From NCBI GenBank assembly GCA_015832175.1, contig WJXW01000017.1:248001-312000 (forward strand): a stretch of 64,000 bases of DNA, written 5' to 3'. Shown one piece after another: positions 43,041 through 54,084 of the stretch (its first letter is position 1; each line of letters opens with the position of its first letter). This stretch comes from Paraphaeosphaeria minitans (Eukaryota > Ascomycota > Dothideomycetes > Pleosporales > Didymosphaeriaceae). The notes under the pieces were generated by a model. The model saw nothing but the letters and a program-made list of their open reading frames with translations. It was not told where the DNA came from and did no database searches. Position numbers and translations under genes: made by a program.

Positions 43041-45220
43041 ATGACGGAGCCCCCGCTGTCACAAGCTGTTGGCTATGGTGTGGTCATTGGACTGGGCTTT
43101 GCCTTCGCGTAAGTTCATTGGAAGCATTGGCAAACGACATCTTGGATGCTTACGTATCAAAGCTTCTTCATGATTCTTACTACTTTTGTTCTTAAGAGGT
43201 ATGGCGTTCTGACTCCACCTACCATGGTTGCGCAATCGCTCACTTGTGCAGATACAACTATGAATTGCAGACATCGGAAATGTTCAGCACTGCTGGTCGC
43301 AGCGTCAAGTCTGGTCTTGTTGCCTCTGCCGTCGTTTCTTCCTGGACATGGGCTGCAACACTACTCCAGTCCAGTGCTGTCGCATACAAGTATGGTGTCA
43401 GCGGGCCGTTTTGGTACGCATCCGGTGCCACTGTCCAAATCATTCTGTTCGCAACCATTGCAATCGAGTTGAAGCGAAGAGCACCAAACGCCCATACCTT
43501 CCTCGAAGTAATCCGGGCGCGCTATGGACCGGTTACGCACATCGTCTTCATGGTCTTCGGCTTGTTCACCAACATCTTGGTCACATCCATGCTACTCACC
43601 GGAGGTTCTGCTGTCGTCACAACGCTCACAGGTATGCCAACCGCCGCTGCTTGCTTCCTGCTTCCTGTGGGTGTCGTACTTTATACCATGTTTGGAGGTA
43701 TCAAAGCAACGTTCCTTACCGACTATGCGCATACCGTCGTCATCCTGGTTATCCTCCTCCTGTTCGCCTTCACTGCCTACGCCACAAACGAAAACCTTGG
43801 GAGCCCCGCCAGGGTGTTTGATCTGCTCGTCGAAGCCGCCAAGAAACATCCGGTCGAAGGTACAGTTCCTTGCACGTGTTATGCCACTTTTTAACTGATT
43901 GTATTAGGCAACGAGGGAGGATCGTATCTCACCATGCGTTCGAAGGAAGGGGCTATTTTCTTCGTCATCAACATTGTTGGAAACTTCGGGACCGTCTTTT
44001 GCGATAACGGATACTACAATAAGGCTATTGCCGCCAGCCCCGTCGATGCACTCCCCGGCTACATCATGGGAGGTCTATCCTGGTTCGCCATTCCATGGCT
44101 TGCCGCTACCACTATGGGCCTTGCTGCTGTAGCTCTCGAGAGCAATCCCGTTTTCCCGACCTATCCCAACCGTCTTCCCGCAGCTGATGTCTCCGCCGGC
44201 CTTGTCCTACCCAATGCTGCTGTAGCCTTGTTGGGAAGCGGAGGCGCAGTTGCGACATTGCTCCTTGTCTTTATGGCCGTCACGTCAGCTATGTCTGCTG
44301 AGCTTATTGCTGTCTCAAGTATCTGGACATATGACTTCTATCAGACATACATCAACCCTCGGGCCACTGGGAAACAGCTCATCTACATGTCTCACACCAT
44401 GGTTGTTGCATTTGCTATCGCAATGGCTGCCTGGTCGACTGGCCTCTACTACATCGGCATCTCCATGGGTTATCTCTACCTCCTAATGGGCGTCATCATC
44501 TCCTCTGCCGTTCTCCCTGCGACTCTGACTCTGATGTGGAGCAAGCAGAACTGGTATGCTGCCACCTTCTCGCCGCCTCTGGGTTTCGCTTGCTCGCTCA
44601 TCGCATGGCTCGTTACCGCAAAGAAGGAAGGCGGAGAACTCACCGTCGCCACCACCGGTGCCAACAACCCTATGCTTGCTGGAAACGTTGTCGCACTCCT
44701 CTCGCCACTCATCTTCGTGCCTGTTCTGACATACGCCTTCGGTCCCCAAAACTACGACTGGGTCTCCATGAAAGCCATCCGCAAAGGCGACGACCAAGAT
44801 CTTGCGACGGACGCCCACGTGGACATCGAACTGGTGCCGGGAGAGCGCCGAAACAGCGTCGCCGAGGAAGAAGTGGAACAAGCCAAGCTTCTCAAGGCTT
44901 CGAAGATCGCGCGATGGATGACTGTCTTCATGACCCTCGCCTTCCTGGTGCTCTGGCCCCTCCCCATGTACGGGTCGGGATACATCTTCAGCAAGAAGTT
45001 CTTCACGGGATGGATCGTCGTCGGCATCCTCTGGATGTTCTGCAGCGTGTTCTGCGTGGGATTTTACCCGCTGTGGGAGGGCAGGAAGACGAGCGTGCGT
45101 ACGTTCAAGGCTATCTTCATGGACATCACGGGCAAGGGGCGGCCGAGGGCTACGGTCACGCAGGGCGAAGGGCTGGAGTCACCGCCTGCCGAGTCGGTCG
45201 ACGAGAAGGCGAAGCAGTAA
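43041..45220 (+). CDS. dur3: Urea permease, DUR3 type (sodium:solute symporter family)
   Basis: A high-affinity urea (and possibly polyamine) importer of the plasma membrane. Exons: 43041-43108, 43163-43198, 43252-43859 and 43908-45220; introns of 54, 53 and 48 nt; 674 residues. The 36-nt second exon (FFMILTTFVLKR) is required to join helix 1 (VIGLGFAFA) to YNYELQTSEMFSTAGRSVKS. Family blocks: VVSSWTWAATLLQSSAVAYK, YGVSGPFWYASGATVQI, FTNILVTSMLLTGGSAVVT, VNIVGNFGTVFCDNGYYNKA (as INIVGNFG), and the AMSAELIAVSSIWTYDFYQT region. About 15 membrane helices and a charged cytoplasmic loop near residue 530 are evident. Nitrogen-regulated expression is usual for the family. Confidence 0.93.
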
Positions 45221-46500
45221 GGATGGAATCGCACATATTCGAGCGCGATTTGTGGACTCGATGGATTGGGTGTAGGCGTTGCCTTATTTTTTTTTTTCAT
45301 GCGAGATATCCCGATGATACCAGGCCGCCTCTACCTATATAGGTGACCAGATCAATCCAGCTGTTGATAACACACACCCAAGTATCCAAAACAAGTGGAC
45401 CGAACATCTGAAAAAGAAAAGAAGAAAATTAATTAATTAGTCAGCCAGCGTCCCTTTGCACAGACACACACACACCCATGCATCCGATACCTAGGTATTG
45501 TCGCTCAATCCCAACAAGAGAACTCCACGTCGATGCAGAACCAGAAAGCGACGAACCTCTCCCAGCCCACAAACACGGCATTTCTCCTTGGTAGTCTACC
45601 CAGTTGGGCAAATCCAGTCCCTCCCCTTTTTAGCACCCCGTCCGCATCCTTTTTCGCACGGTTCTGCAGCGCGTCGGGGCGCGCAGTCCTTTGCCCTGGA
45701 TGGAGCACGCCCGATGGAGAGCTCGCTTACCTAGGTACGGTACCTAGGAAGGGTCTCTCAATCGTCACTTTCCCTACCTGCCTACCTACCTACCCTTGCG
45801 CATCTCAGACCAACCGGCCAATCCAGCACAGCGAGGTTTCTCCGCCTCCGTAACACGTCGACGATAGAACGTGACATGTTCAACTTCCTCGCAGCGGATA
45901 TCGTAGGCTCGAGGCTTTCACAGACGCTCTCAGGGTCTGGGTCGAACCATAGCTTCACCGCATCGCGCCCGGCGTCACACTCGGAAAAAAGCATCTGATT
46001 CCGCCATAGCCCGAACAAGTGGAAAGCCGAGCACCCGTACCTACAATCGAATATGATGATTCACTCGAGCCAGAACCATCGCGCCGAGCTCGAAGGACAT
46101 GGTGTGAGTCGGAGAGCGCAGCGCATGTGCAGGGGACGGATCGCGGTGGCCATTACGTGCCGATATTTGTGCAGCAAGATGCCTACGGTATGCAGCTGAT
46201 TATGCGCATGTGTCGAGTCGGTGTATGTGGTTGTGAACCGTGCAGTGAGGTGGTAGGTGGTGTTTCTGTCGTCCAATATAGTGCATGGGGTTTACCTAGG
46301 GGTCTTCAGCCCTGAAAAGCAACGAAAGGAACGTACCGTATGCACTTTTCTTCATATGAACACGGAAGGGCCTACATATCTCGTCGTCTATTCACTTTCA
46401 TTGAGGAGCCACGTATTCTTGTGTTTTTTTCTTATTGATTAGGGGAGATTCTTCCGTTTCGTTTTCCTTTCCGTCTTCCCTGGCACGCAGAAGCTGCTGA
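45221..46500. other. Gap with palindromes and a possible small ORF
   Basis: It contains the 19-bp palindrome at 45730-45748 (arms CCTAGGTAC/GTACCTAGG) and ATACCTAGGTAT at 45487-45498. A minus-strand frame of about 95 codons (about 46060-45782; FGLWRNQMLFSECDAGRDAV, VKLWFDPDPE) looks weakly coding but lacks an ATG at its start and any known motif. Confidence 0.35.
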
Positions 46501-47203
46501 ATGATCATGCTCCTTCTAGTTATGGTCTTTGCTCGACTCGTGCAATTCGTTTCGAGCGATGAGATTTACTCTTTTATACATCCAGAAATCGACGATGTTG
46601 TTTATGCGGGAGAGCCATACGAGATTAGGTGGGATCCCGGGGCCCCTGATCGGGTGGACGTGTGGTTATGGAGTGGAACTTCAACTTCCGTCTTCCAAGA
46701 CGACTTCATCGCTGGTGAGTAATAGTGTATACTCCTACTAGCCCCGAGTAACACATCGACCAGTCGGAACCGAGAACAGTGGGTCCTACCGTTGGCTCCC
46801 TGCGAAAACGCTCGCACGTACCGACGTTGATCATTACAACCTCAACATGTGTGGGTGGAACAGCGCAGTATGTCCACCTTATGAATACAAGGTCTTTGTA
46901 TCGCTGCGGAACGAGTTGCCGCCATCTTCGAGTTTGTCATCTTTAGAGAAGAAATCTACGAGTCCACCGGTCTCACCTACATTGTTATCAACAACAACAC
47001 CAACAATTACGCCGACGTCGCCGACGGTCCTCAGACCTTTCTCAACGACAACTTCCCCGAAAGGGCTCTCTTCAGATGCCAAAATTGCGATAGCAGTGGT
47101 GGTTACTGTCATCAGCACAGCGCTGCTTATGATGGGATTTGGCGTATGGGTCTGGCACCGGAAACGAAAGGGGCAGGATTTTGTACCCTCGGTCCAAGGC
47201 TGA
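46501..47203 (+). CDS. Single-pass surface protein with Kre9/KNH-like ectodomain
   Basis: Probably a cell-surface glycoprotein. One 49-nt intron (46715-46763) separates the exons; the protein has 217 residues. A signal peptide covers residues 1-19. An ectodomain of about 110 residues has the pattern of the Kre9/KNH N-terminal family: IHPEIDDVVYAGEPYEIRWD, VDVWLW, then NSGSYRWLPAKTL and YNLNMCG. A Ser/Thr/Pro-rich stalk (about 130-170, likely O-mannosylated) follows, then a transmembrane helix (about 179-201) and a short basic cytoplasmic tail (WHRKRKG). The layout resembles wall-sensor proteins. Family assignment rests on pattern only. Confidence 0.7.
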
Positions 47204-47680
47204 GCTTCAAACAATCGGGACAGCGAATGGGGAAACCGACAGAAGAGGGCGAAGCATCTATGAGCTATAGTAGTGTGAGCTGCACATGTAGATGAGTCAA
47301 AGGCGAAGTGTTACGCTCATAACAGCAGAACCAGTCTTTGAGATGCGAATCATAAGCTCTGTCAACCGGGGGGGGGGACATTACAGGCCGCTGGACTGTT
47401 CAACTGTAGTGCGATCAAGCGGTCACCCGTCTAGAATAAATTTTGGAAGCTCAACAGAAGTAGGGAGGACGGTTCAAAAGAAAATTGTATAGATAGTAGT
47501 CACCAATCAACTCCAGAAGAGACAAAAGTAAGGGTCAGCCCCGGAACGCGGGAGACATATAGCTGTATCGGATGACGCAAACCAGTACGCCATGCCAGCT
47601 CTTTGGATAGCCCCGTCCCATAAGCTTTCCGTACCCTCAACGCCATCAAACCCTGAAAGCCAGTAAGTCAGAAGAACTGA
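47204..47680. other. Convergent 3' spacer
   Basis: Between two converging surface-protein genes. A nine-base G run sits at about 47370-47378. Nothing else was recognised. Confidence 0.5.
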
Positions 47681-49094
47681 TTATTCCGGTAACGGCCAGC
47701 TCTCAGTCTTTCCAGCCCGCGGCGGACTCGGGAGTGAACTCGGCGATACCGGTGGGTTACTCCTCAGCGCCATGTCGGCCAGTATTGGGGTCTGCTTCCG
47801 CTCCGGAACTGTAATGCCCACCTTCAGAAGTCCCGTCTCGCCATGTGAAAGCGCTGGTCTCGGCTCAGAAGATGGAAGACTGGGTAGCGGAGGAGTCATA
47901 GCCCGCGCATGGGACTCCACTGACTTCACGCTTCCGATGTGAAGGATAGATACTTTCTCTGCGGACTCAACGCGCCATTCAGGGTCGTGTTTCGGCTCGC
48001 GATTGTTACGTGGGCCAAAGAAGCTCGTGAACGCGCTAGTGAGCATAACCCGGCCGCGAGGGGGACTTCCGTTTTGAGTGCCTGTCTCCTTTCCTAGAGA
48101 TTCGCGAGCCTTCATCTGCCGTCGACGGTAAACTTTGTAAGCGATTGTGCTCACAATTGCGAGGGTAGCGAGCGTGATCCCGACACCGACGCCTGCTTTC
48201 TCTCCAGCGCTGAGTGGTTTTACTGAGGAGGCTGGAAGCGGCGCGAAGTCCAGCGAAGGAGCTTGCGTAGCTTGCGTGGAGGCGGAGGAGTCCGCTTCTG
48301 CTGCCACAGATGGGGGCAAGGGAAGAGGAGTAAAGTTGACGTAGACGGTCGTGGAAGACGTGACCGTGAGTCGAGTGGTCGTAAGGGAAGATGGTGAATT
48401 AAGTGCAGGATATGGCGCCGGTACGAGTAGAGACGACAGGCTTTGGACGATATCAGTGATAGAAGGGGCCACGTAGGGTATTCCTACAAGAGTCGCTGGG
48501 CTAGAATGGGGCTTCGGGAATGCATCTGCAATGCTGGTACGCTGTTCGAAGGTCTCGGTAGGTGTTGGAGACACTGCCTGGAGGCTGCTCGTTGTCTCAA
48601 GCAAAGTTGTTATCTCGCTTGGAACACTTGCTGGTGCTGCTGATGTCTCCAAAGGCATCGAAAGTGTTGTAAGAGAAGAAGACGTCAGAAATACCACTGT
48701 GTCTTCGTCATGAACTTCGCCGCTCGCATGGTTTGTCCCAATTTGGTCGCCACCTTGCTGCCCACCATTTCTTCCACTCCTAAAATGACCGCCGTCGCGG
48801 AAAACCTACTTGAACTTTCAGCAGCTGTTGATAAGAGGGAGAAACACAGCCACTACTTACTGATTTATGCCCGAATCGTCTTCCGCTTTTGCCAAATCTT
48901 CCACTGCCTCCTCCAAGGTTTACATTCCCATATGCAGAGGACACACTACCTCCACCACCATGACCTTGCGCCTCAGTGCCTCTCGGCCCTAAAGCCAGAA
49001 TCCAACACAACCATATGACACTGACACTCGAAGAAATCATCACAAAACCGCAGAATACACGTGGAATGACTTGAACAACGGTGTAGAAAACCAT
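47681..49094 (-). CDS. Ser/Thr-rich single-pass membrane protein
   Basis: A hypothetical fungal surface protein. Exons on the minus strand are 49094-48861 and 48805-47681 with a 55-nt intron; 452 residues. The N-terminus holds a hydrophobic signal segment (VMISSSVSVIWLCWILALG) followed by a Gly-rich stretch (QGHGGGGSVSSAYGNVNLGG). A long Ser/Thr/Pro ectodomain (about 115-270) follows, then one transmembrane helix (about 282-302, GVGVGITLATLAIVSTIAY). A basic YRRRQMK stop-transfer and a cytoplasmic tail of about 145 residues with Pro/Ser motifs complete it. The intron acceptor was chosen (CAAGTAG) because only it keeps the Gly-rich frame. No enzyme domain is seen. Confidence 0.65.
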
Positions 49095-50333
49095 TCGAGA
49101 TGAAGACCAGCTGCATCATATGCGTCTTTTGGGCAGTGGATCTGATATCCGGAAACATTGGTGTCCTGGGTGCACAGTATGGGACCCCTGCTACATTGCA
49201 CGATGCCCGATTGGCCGCCTGGCCGTGCCCTTCCACATAAACTGAGGCTGCGTCAGGTGCATTACGCCGCATCTCTTGCGCATTCTGCCAGGGCTCACTT
49301 TCGAACTGGTTCTCGAATGTCCAGCAGTTCTCGCGCGGTCGGAGCTAGTATGATGTGAGCCTCTGGCAACCGAACGATGAAGGCATGACGCCCGGCTGCG
49401 GGTTAATGCGGGGAGACCAAGCGGATATGAGGCGACTGTTCAAGGCGTTTGCATTGATGGAAGCTCTCGGGTTGTTATTTTGGAAGCTTCCGATTGTATG
49501 ACACGAACCCGCTGCTTTTTGCCGAAACATGCACCTCTCTGATAGAGCTGCACAGATTATGAGTTTTCACCAGTAAGGTGTACTGTAATATTAGAACTTA
49601 TACCATAGGGCAACGTTAAGCACATGAAGGATGTAATATTTTTTTTGGTGGCATGAGGACTGTCAAAAGGGGGGAAAGCGACTTCAGCAGCCTCCCCATT
49701 TCGTCGCATCGCACTGCATTCGCTATCATCAACGTAGAGAGAACATTGGCGCAGAGCCGCCATGTCGCGGATCGTGTGCGGCCTCATGTCGGACTGGCTG
49801 CCGGGTCAATAGAGCTATCATATTTCAGCCGCATGTCCAGTTGTCGTGAACCCAACCGCGTTTTGAGCCGAAGTGTGGATGAACTGTTTCGGCTCTTTCT
49901 CCAGCGCAGCGCTCATAGCACTCATGGTCTGAACTTGATTTGTGGACGCGATAATGGAAGTGAGGCTGGAAGGGGGGAAGAAAGGTCAAGTGGGACCGAT
50001 GGCCTTGCCTCTCAGGTGCGACGCTACGATAACTGAGCAGGGATGGAATACTTTTTGCACTGGGTAGAAGATAAATGAAAGATTAGCCGCTTCAAGCAGA
50101 GGAGCAAACACACGCGGCATAAACGACCACACGTAAAGGTTGACTTTTCAAGTTCAGAGAGGCGTCTTGCAACGGATTCTATTTACAGTGGCGCCTGCCC
50201 AAAGAAGATAAGCGCTATGCATGCCTAATTTGCGCGGTGCTTCACGGCGGCCTCCTGCGGCGCAGCCTCATTGACAATACTTGAGCTCAATCCCATCGGT
50301 CTCAAACTCTTACATCTACACTCCATCGTCACT
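49095..50333. other. Divergent intergenic region
   Basis: Promoter space for the membrane protein (minus) and the DUF7730 gene (plus). No frame here shows motif or coding pattern. Confidence 0.45.
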
Positions 50334-52427
50334 ATGACAGATCAGGTTTTTAATTTGCGACTCGGTATCCCAAAAGAGTTTCCGAGAACAAGTCAAATTA
50401 TATATCGCAAGCGTGGCCATGTTGGGCGCGGCGCTTACCCACACCAGAAAACAGCTAGCTACAACTGCCACAACAGTGATGGACTGGACAACTGCGATTG
50501 CATGAGTGCGTGCTCCCAACCCCAGGAAAACTGTGCCTTCTTTGGTCGCCCGATAGAGCCTCTGGCCTTCTATCTGCCAGCTTTCACCAACGTGAACCAA
50601 CAAAAGCAATGCCCATTCTACGGTATTCTGCCCAAAGAGATCCGTGACCTGATCTTTGAATACGCTTTGGCAGACGCTGGTGCACCTGCACCTAACAGCG
50701 AGAACAAGTTCAGGAGGGAGCCTGGCGCCGCTTCGGATGTCGCCGACGTCGACATCGCGTGCGCGTTGCTCCAGGCCTGCAAAGCAGTCTACTTGGAGGC
50801 CTATCGTTTGCCGTCGCTGCTTAATGGTAAAATACACCTCTCACTTGCCGATTGATCACATATAAGTACTTCAGGCAACGAGACTGATTTATACTGACTG
50901 GCTGTCGGGTATCTAGGCTACGTATCCTACCATGAAGATGGGCCTTCGCGCCATGATCTCACACGTCTCGCACCTGTGAGCACTTGCAGAATGTACCATA
51001 ACCTTAATCAAGCTAATACAGGAATAGTGGCAGTATGCTTTGATCCAACGAGTAGATTACAGCGTGCAGCAATGCGGATTAGAGTACGGTGGCCTTCAAG
51101 CTGAGCTCGACAAATGGCACGCAACACTGAGGCATTCAGGTGCCTACGTGGCCCCTCGACTATACAGCTATAACAACCCATGGAAACGAACCGAAGGGGT
51201 GATCCCGTCGCATTGCTTTGGCCTCACAACGTTCGGTGAGAATGTTGACGGCTGGCGGCCAGAAGATGGAGACAAAGTGACTCTACCCAACGTTTGTCTA
51301 TCGCGCGACTACGATATCGAGATTGGCCACTATTATCTACAGACCAAGGATAATTTTATCGCACGCGCAATGGTGGCTCGCCCTCTCACTCATCTTATCA
51401 TTCGAATGTAAGTTTCCGCGTAGCGCCTACAATTGATATCAATTGATGGATTGACTTTCTCCACAGATCGCGTACCGATTGGTGGACTTGGACGGACAAG
51501 CCGGACAGCACTACCGCTGAAACACAGCTCGCTCTGGACCCCGCCTGCGGTTTGACGGAGAGACCACTGTTGAGCGACATGCTTTCATTGGCAGCTCAAA
51601 GGCGTGCGGGTCAGCATCCAGCATACGACGGAACCTGGGGTACAGCCATTGGAAAACTCCCGGACCTGAAGACCTTCGAACTCATCCTCGAGACGTTTTT
51701 CGAAAAGAAGAGACAGCTTGAAGTTGTAGTCGACTGTGCTAAAGCTTGGAAATTTCCATTGAAGGACACACTATACGAATTGGTCTGTGATGGGAAAGTG
51801 GAGGATTTGAGGTGGACTAATGCCGCCAGCGACGCAAGTTGGGAAACCACATCCAGTACTGGAAGTGCAGCTATGGATATCGATGACAGCGATGATTCGG
51901 CTGATGGACGAAGCGAGGATCGCGAAACAGAACAAGAAGCTTCATATGGACGGAGATCTACCCAGGATGACACCGTCGATGGGGTGGCTGCTAGAGACCC
52001 AATGCACCCTGATGCCGATGTGCATGATACAGACACAGAATTCCTGCCATCACATACACGCCTCAACCAGGCCTTGCGTTTGGACACCACTGTCGCCGGA
52101 GCTGGACAGCCCAGTTTCGAGCCTCAAGCAAACGACAACTCAGCTCGGATTGTTGGACAATTTTCTCCTTTGTATCATTACAACAGTCCGATGGAGCTTG
52201 GCTTTACCGACAATCCTCTTTCTTATCCAAATAGCCCGACCTCTCCGGCGTACAGGTACACGTCCCCACAATACAGCCCACAGTCCCGAACATCGCCGTC
52301 ATACAGTCCGGTATTTCCAGTGTCCCCGAACTACAGCCCAACATCGCCCGTTGGTCAAGTCTGGTACGAGAGTTGCACTGAGTTCGAAGTGAGGATCGTA
52401 CGATTCAGACGAAGTAGGGCTGTCTAA
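50334..52427 (+). CDS. DUF7730 (F-box-like) protein with CTD-like tail
   Basis: Exons: 50334-50826, 50917-50975, 51028-51407 and 51467-52427; introns of 90, 52 and 59 nt; 630 residues. After about 95 residues with many Cys comes the F-box-like helix CPFYGILPKEIRDLIFEYAL, then ALLQACKAVYLEAYRLPSLL, LAPWQYALIQRVDYSVQQ and ISRTDWWTWTDKPDS, the order typical of fungal DUF7730 proteins of unknown function. An acidic linker (MDIDDSDDSADGRSEDRETE) precedes an unusual C-terminal stretch (about residues 560-608). There YSPTSP-like units recur: YPNSPTSP, YTSPQYSPQ, TSPSYSPV, VSPNYSPTSP. This resembles the heptads of the RNA polymerase II large subunit. The first ATG lies at 50334; an upstream frame has no ATG. 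Confidence 0.78.
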
Positions 52428-54084
52428 TATGGCGAATGGTTTTAGTACCCATTGGCGGGAAGAATGGCCATGCTACAAGATCGAGAAGGAAATGAAGCAA
52501 TGCAAGAAGGCTGATACGTGGCTTCATCGAAGAATCAAAAGGATGTGAGACTTCTGCATATCCAACGAGCTTGGATTTCTTATGGATATGATGAAGGGGT
52601 AACGCCCTGTTGGTTTTGGTTTTGCAAGGCCATGGCTTTCATCTCGTGGATTAGACAGGGATCAATAATGTAGCAGCCATGAAGCATATCACCCACTAAA
52701 GCAAAACAAAGAACATGCCCAGGAAGGGAGAAGCGTGAAAGCCGAAGATTCATTGGAGGAAGCTGTTTTTCCCTCGCAACGGACTTTTCACGCTGTTGAC
52801 ACACCGACCTGATGAGACAAGAACACAGGCAAATGCATCTCCAAGCTCAATCAAGTCTAGATTCGCTCACGAGAAGATAAAATGAGGAATACTACACTTT
52901 CTCGTCGAGCCGTTTTAGGTGACACTGCGATGGCAGTAGGTAGCTGAGAGTCAACTTTCTACCTCTTTACCTACTACCCAAATCTCCAAGAATGATCTCT
53001 GCTTGAAAAGATCAAAGCATGTACAGACTGTGTGTCGACGCAGCCCAAAAGCTTCCCGCTATCTAGCGCCAGTCATACAAAAAGTGTGTCGAAGTTTCCA
53101 TTCGACGAAGCTCCCCGTGAGAACCGTGCGCTTGCCCTCATTGCAGTTGGACAACGGGGTGTAAACCGACCGTGACAACCGTGACTGTAGAAAAAAAAAG
53201 GTTTGACGTCAGCGAACAGTTTCTGACAGTTTCCGAAGGGCGTAGGTGCTGTCCACTGACTGTTTTTACTTGCAGCGATGATTGTACCCGTCAACATGGG
53301 TCCACGTGCACCGCTTTGACACTCTTGATGCCGAAGAGTTTCTGCCGGGAATTCCCGGAGAGATACGATGAGCTTGTAGCAGTAGGTGAGCTCGCCCGTC
53401 ATGTTCTCGCCTAATCACCTTGGTGCAGTCAATAGGGTACCCTGTATGGCTAATCAGTGACCCGGACACAATAGCAGACTTTAATTTGGATTGCCTGGAG
53501 ACACCAAAGTTCATCACACAACCTCACGTGCTTTTACGGACGGAGTGCAGCAGCAGAAGCGAAATTTCTCGTTGCATTCTCAGTCATCTATACGTGCCAG
53601 ACAGACACTCGAAACTATACTGTACAGCGAATGGTCTGGCTTCGAAATTCAAAACGAGAGAGAGACCAAGCAAACACAAGTTGATCCCACCCAGTCCATG
53701 ACGCCATTCTGTTCGCCCACTTTCGTTATCGTGGGTACGAAAAACACCTTTCGCAATGCAGTGGAATGCAAGAAAAGACAACAACTCGATAAAACGCCTT
53801 AGTCGTACAAGTGGGAAAAAAAGTTCGGATGTGCACTTGGCCAACTAAAATGGGCCGCGCAAGAGAAGTTGAGAAATCAAGATTCGCTTTTGTTGTGTAC
53901 GTGGGTTGAAAGTTGAGCGACACGGTGTGCCCTCCATCGAAGGACCTGTACGCCGCTGTTGTAAAGAAGATGTTTTTATAGGTTTCAAAGAACGTTCTAG
54001 CCAATTGCCGCTGCATAGGCTTGTTCCTGAATTCATGAGTTGAACACCACCAGTCGAGACAACACGAGTAATTGCGCAACTCGC
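52428..54084. other. Intergenic, nothing recognised
   Basis: Between the DUF7730 gene and the 3' end of the nucleoporin gene. Several frames of up to 120 codons lack motif. TAGGTA/TACCTA words occur near 52937-52975. Confidence 0.45.

Noticed and set aside
52220..52355. Fragment of the RNA polymerase II large subunit gene
   Set aside because: The heptads are in frame with, and on the same exon as, the DUF7730 protein; no other polymerase sequence is nearby.
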